Assembly (NCBI RefSeq): GCF_943192995.1
Contig: NZ_CALPCP010000008.1
Coordinates: 79,018-143,017 of the forward strand
DNA from: Flintibacter muris
GTDB taxonomy: Bacteria > Bacillota > Clostridia > Oscillospirales > Oscillospiraceae
Direction of reading: 5' to 3'
Length of the DNA stretch: 64,000 bases
The notes under the pieces are model-generated. The model worked only from the letters and a program-made list of their open reading frames with translations. It had not been told where the DNA came from and did no database searches. Numbering within the stretch: the stretch's first letter is position 1; every line of letters begins with the position of its first letter. The translations under genes and the position numbers were made by a program. Below, piece by piece: positions 61,843 to 64,000 of the stretch.

Positions 61843-63858
61843 TTAGCCCTTCATGCTCTTCACGGCCTCGGCCACAATGGCGTCGTCGGCGAGATAGGGC
61901 ATGGTGATGTGGTCCTGACCGGCGTACATCTCGTTGTACTCGGCCACGGTGGTCATGGAGTTGGGGTTGCCCGCCCAGTTGCGGCGGGACACGCCGATCA
62001 TGGTGTCCCAGGGCATGGACATCTTCAAAATGGTGTCCACCCGCTCAGAGCCGTCCAGCACCATGCCAAAGCCGCCGTTGATGGCCTTGCCGATACCGGT
62101 GCCGCCGCCGTTGTGCAGGGCGATCAGGCTCATGCCCCGGGCGGCGTTGCCCGCGTAGCACTGGGTGGCCATCTCGGCCATGATGTTGGAGCCGTCCTTG
62201 ATGTTGGAGGTCTCACGGAAGGGGGAGTCGGTTCCGCCGGTGTCGTGGTGGTCACGGCCCAGCATGACGGGGCCGATCTCGCCGTTGCGGACCATCTCGT
62301 TGAACTTCAGGGCGATATTCATGCGGCCCATGGCGTCCTGATACAGGATGCGGCACTGGGTGCCCACCACCAGCTTGTTCTTCTTGGCGTCACGGCACCA
62401 GACATAGTTGTCATAGTCCTGATAGCGGCGGTTGTGGGCCTTGATGTACTCGGCGGCGGCGGCGTCGGTCTTGTCCAGGTCCTCGGGGTTGCGGCTCAGG
62501 CAGCACCAGCGGAAGGGACCGTAGCCGAAGTCGAACAGGCAGGGCCCCAGGATGTCTTCCACGTAGGAGGGGAAGATGAAGCCGTCCAGGTCGTTCTCGC
62601 CGTTTTTGCAGATGGACTTGACGCCGGTGTCATACACGGCCTTGAGGAAGCTGTTGCCGTAGTCAAAGAAGTAGGTGCCCTTGTCGTGGAGCTTGCAGAT
62701 CATCTCATAGTGGTGCTGGAGGGTCTTGTCAACCAGCTTGGCAAAGCCATCGGGGTCCTTGTCCAGCATCTCGGTGCGCTGCTCAAAGCTCAGGCCCTGG
62801 GGGCAGTAGCCGCCGTCGTAGGGCACGTGGCAGGAGGTCTGGTCGCTCAGCAGGTCCACATGGATGTTGTTGTTGTAGACATACTCCAGCAGGTCCACAA
62901 TGTTGCCGTGATAGGCCACGGCGCAGGGCTGCCTGCTGGCCTGGTGCTCCTGGGCGATCTTTACGGCCTCGGCCAGGTCGCCGGTGCGGTGGCTTACCCA
63001 GCCCTGGGTGTAGCGGGTCTCAATGCGGGAGTCGTCCACCTCGGCAATGATGGAGGCGGCTCCGGCGATCTCAGCGGCCTTGCCCTGAGCGCCAGACATG
63101 CCGCCCAGACCGGCGGAGATGAACAGCCGTCCGGCCAGATTGCCGTCCTCGGGGATGCCCAGCTTGAGACGGCCGGCGTTGAGCAGGGTGTTGAAGGTGC
63201 CGTGGACAATGCCCTGGGGGCCAATGTACATCCAGCCGCCGGCGGTCATCTGGCCGTAGTTGGCAACGCCGATGGCGGCGGCCCGGTTGAAGTCCTTCTG
63301 GTTGTCATACATGCCCACCATCAGGCCGTTGGAGATGATGCAGCGGGGGGCCATCTTGTGGCTGTGGAACAGGCCCAGGGGGTGGCCGGACATGACCACC
63401 AGGGTCTGCTCGTCGGTCATGACCTCCAGATACTTTTTGATGAGGCGGTACTGCATCCAGTTCTGGCAGACCTGGCCGGTCTCGCCGTAGGTGACCAGCT
63501 CGTAGGGGTACAGGGCGATATCAAAGTCCAGGTTGTTGTCGATCATCACCTGGAAGGCCTTGGCCTCGGTGCAGCTGCCCTTGTACTCGTCAATGGGCTT
63601 GCCGTACAGCCGGCCGGCGGGGCGGAAGCGGTAGCCGTAGATGCGGCCGTGCTCCTCCAGCTCCTGGGCGAACTCCTTGGCCATCTGGGCGTGGTGGTCG
63701 GGGTGAATGTACCGAAGGGCGTTCTTGATGGCCAGGGCCTTGTCGGCCTCGGACAGGTGGGACTCCCGGCGGGGGGCCCGGCGGTAGCCCTCTTCAAAGG
63801 CGGGGTACTCGGGCAGGTCGTAGTCCAGCTTGATGGTCATGGCGTCTGCAAGATTCAT
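61843..63858 (-). CDS. hutU: Urocanate hydratase (long form)
   Basis: A 671-aa NAD+-dependent enzyme converting urocanate to imidazolonepropionate. VVMSGHPLGLFHSHKMAPR, the GGWMYIGPQGIVHGTF segment and CHVPYDGGYCPQGLSFEQR are conserved. It is ~120 aa longer than the classical Bacillus form (~550 aa) and belongs to the longer subfamily. ATG 63858, 8 nt after GGAGG. Histidase (hutH) is not in the window. Confidence 0.95.
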   Translation of the reverse strand: MNLADAMTIKLDYDLPEYPAFEEGYRRAPRRESHLSEADKALAIKNALRYIHPDHHAQMAKEFAQELEEHGRIYGYRFRPAGRLYGKPIDEYKGSCTEAKAFQVMIDNNLDFDIALYPYELVTYGETGQVCQNWMQYRLIKKYLEVMTDEQTLVVMSGHPLGLFHSHKMAPRCIISNGLMVGMYDNQKDFNRAAAIGVANYGQMTAGGWMYIGPQGIVHGTFNTLLNAGRLKLGIPEDGNLAGRLFISAGLGGMSGAQGKAAEIAGAASIIAEVDDSRIETRYTQGWVSHRTGDLAEAVKIAQEHQASRQPCAVAYHGNIVDLLEYVYNNNIHVDLLSDQTSCHVPYDGGYCPQGLSFEQRTEMLDKDPDGFAKLVDKTLQHHYEMICKLHDKGTYFFDYGNSFLKAVYDTGVKSICKNGENDLDGFIFPSYVEDILGPCLFDFGYGPFRWCCLSRNPEDLDKTDAAAAEYIKAHNRRYQDYDNYVWCRDAKKNKLVVGTQCRILYQDAMGRMNIALKFNEMVRNGEIGPVMLGRDHHDTGGTDSPFRETSNIKDGSNIMAEMATQCYAGNAARGMSLIALHNGGGTGIGKAINGGFGMVLDGSERVDTILKMSMPWDTMIGVSRRNWAGNPNSMTTVAEYNEMYAGQDHITMPYLADDAIVAEAVKSMKG

Positions 63859-63935
63859 AAATGTTTCCTCCGTTTCTAAAAAATAATCTCTCGGAATCTT
63901 TAAGCCAATAAACACAAGGCTTTCAGATGCCTTTT

Positions 63936-63964
63936 TTATTAAAATCCCCCACTTTTTTTGCCAA
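63936..63964 (-). promoter_or_regulatory. Promoter of the hut operon
   Basis: -35 TTGGCA (63964-63959), 17-nt spacer, -10 TAATAA (63941-63936), about 78 nt before the hutU start. Confidence 0.6.
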
Positions 63965-64000
63965 AAGCACTTGACAAATATATCGAAAAATGCGGCGCTT

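Noticed and set aside
61825..63879. Long plus-strand frame opposite hutU
   Set aside because: Antisense shadow of urocanate hydratase with low-complexity Val/Gly/His composition.

Overview
This window looks like chromosome of a spore-forming, high-GC Clostridia of the Oscillospiraceae type (Flavonifractor/Intestinimonas-like). That placement is an inference. It rests on a dipicolinate synthase gene, strong GGAGG ribosome sites, a glgB-C-D-A-P operon, a PBSX-like phage locus on the chromosome, indolepyruvate oxidoreductase and histidine-degradation genes, and many GC-rich dispersed palindromes between genes.

Positions 1 to about 19,045 look like foreign DNA. On the minus strand it carries a truncated zinc-finger-like protein, a YqaJ-type recombinase, a DUF932 protein, an operon of three dynamin-like GTPases preceded by two very small genes, an XRE regulator, a DinG/XPD-like helicase, a frameshifted unknown gene and a large serine recombinase with a micro-ORF leader. 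It also holds three unknown genes (187, 462 and 510 aa) and a MNT/HEPN toxin-antitoxin pair. The right edge lies inside dpaA (spoVFA), which keeps only its first ~137 codons. A serine-recombinase element splitting a sporulation gene recalls the excisable skin-like elements of Bacillaceae. The left edge is outside the window, so this cannot be confirmed here.

Positions 19,447 to 36,000 are mainly host genes: LysR and HIT proteins, aspartate carbamoyltransferase with a fused zinc domain, small membrane proteins, a polysaccharide deacetylase, and a yerC/iorA/iorB/paaK/ACT cluster for aryl-2-oxoacid metabolism. A divergent acyl-CoA ligase and a lipoprotein complete the set. Decay is visible: a PTS EIIC fragment, a group II intron 3' end inside a VirB6-like gene fragment, and a frameshifted hicA beside an intact hicB. 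An intact RelE/Phd module is also present.

Positions 36,001 to 48,869 hold a compact minus-strand locus with both head genes (terminase, portal, protease, capsid, connectors) and contractile-tail genes (sheath, tube, frameshifting chaperone, LysM protein, baseplate). No integrase, repressor, lysis, tail-fibre or recognisable tape-measure gene is seen. It looks like a domesticated PBSX-like particle.

Positions 49,177 to 64,000 contain a D-Ala-D-Ala carboxypeptidase, the complete glycogen cluster (glgB, glgC, glgD, glgA, glgP), a possible structured RNA, and a hutU-hutI-Lrp/AsnC operon on the minus strand. No rRNA, tRNA or CRISPR array was recognised.
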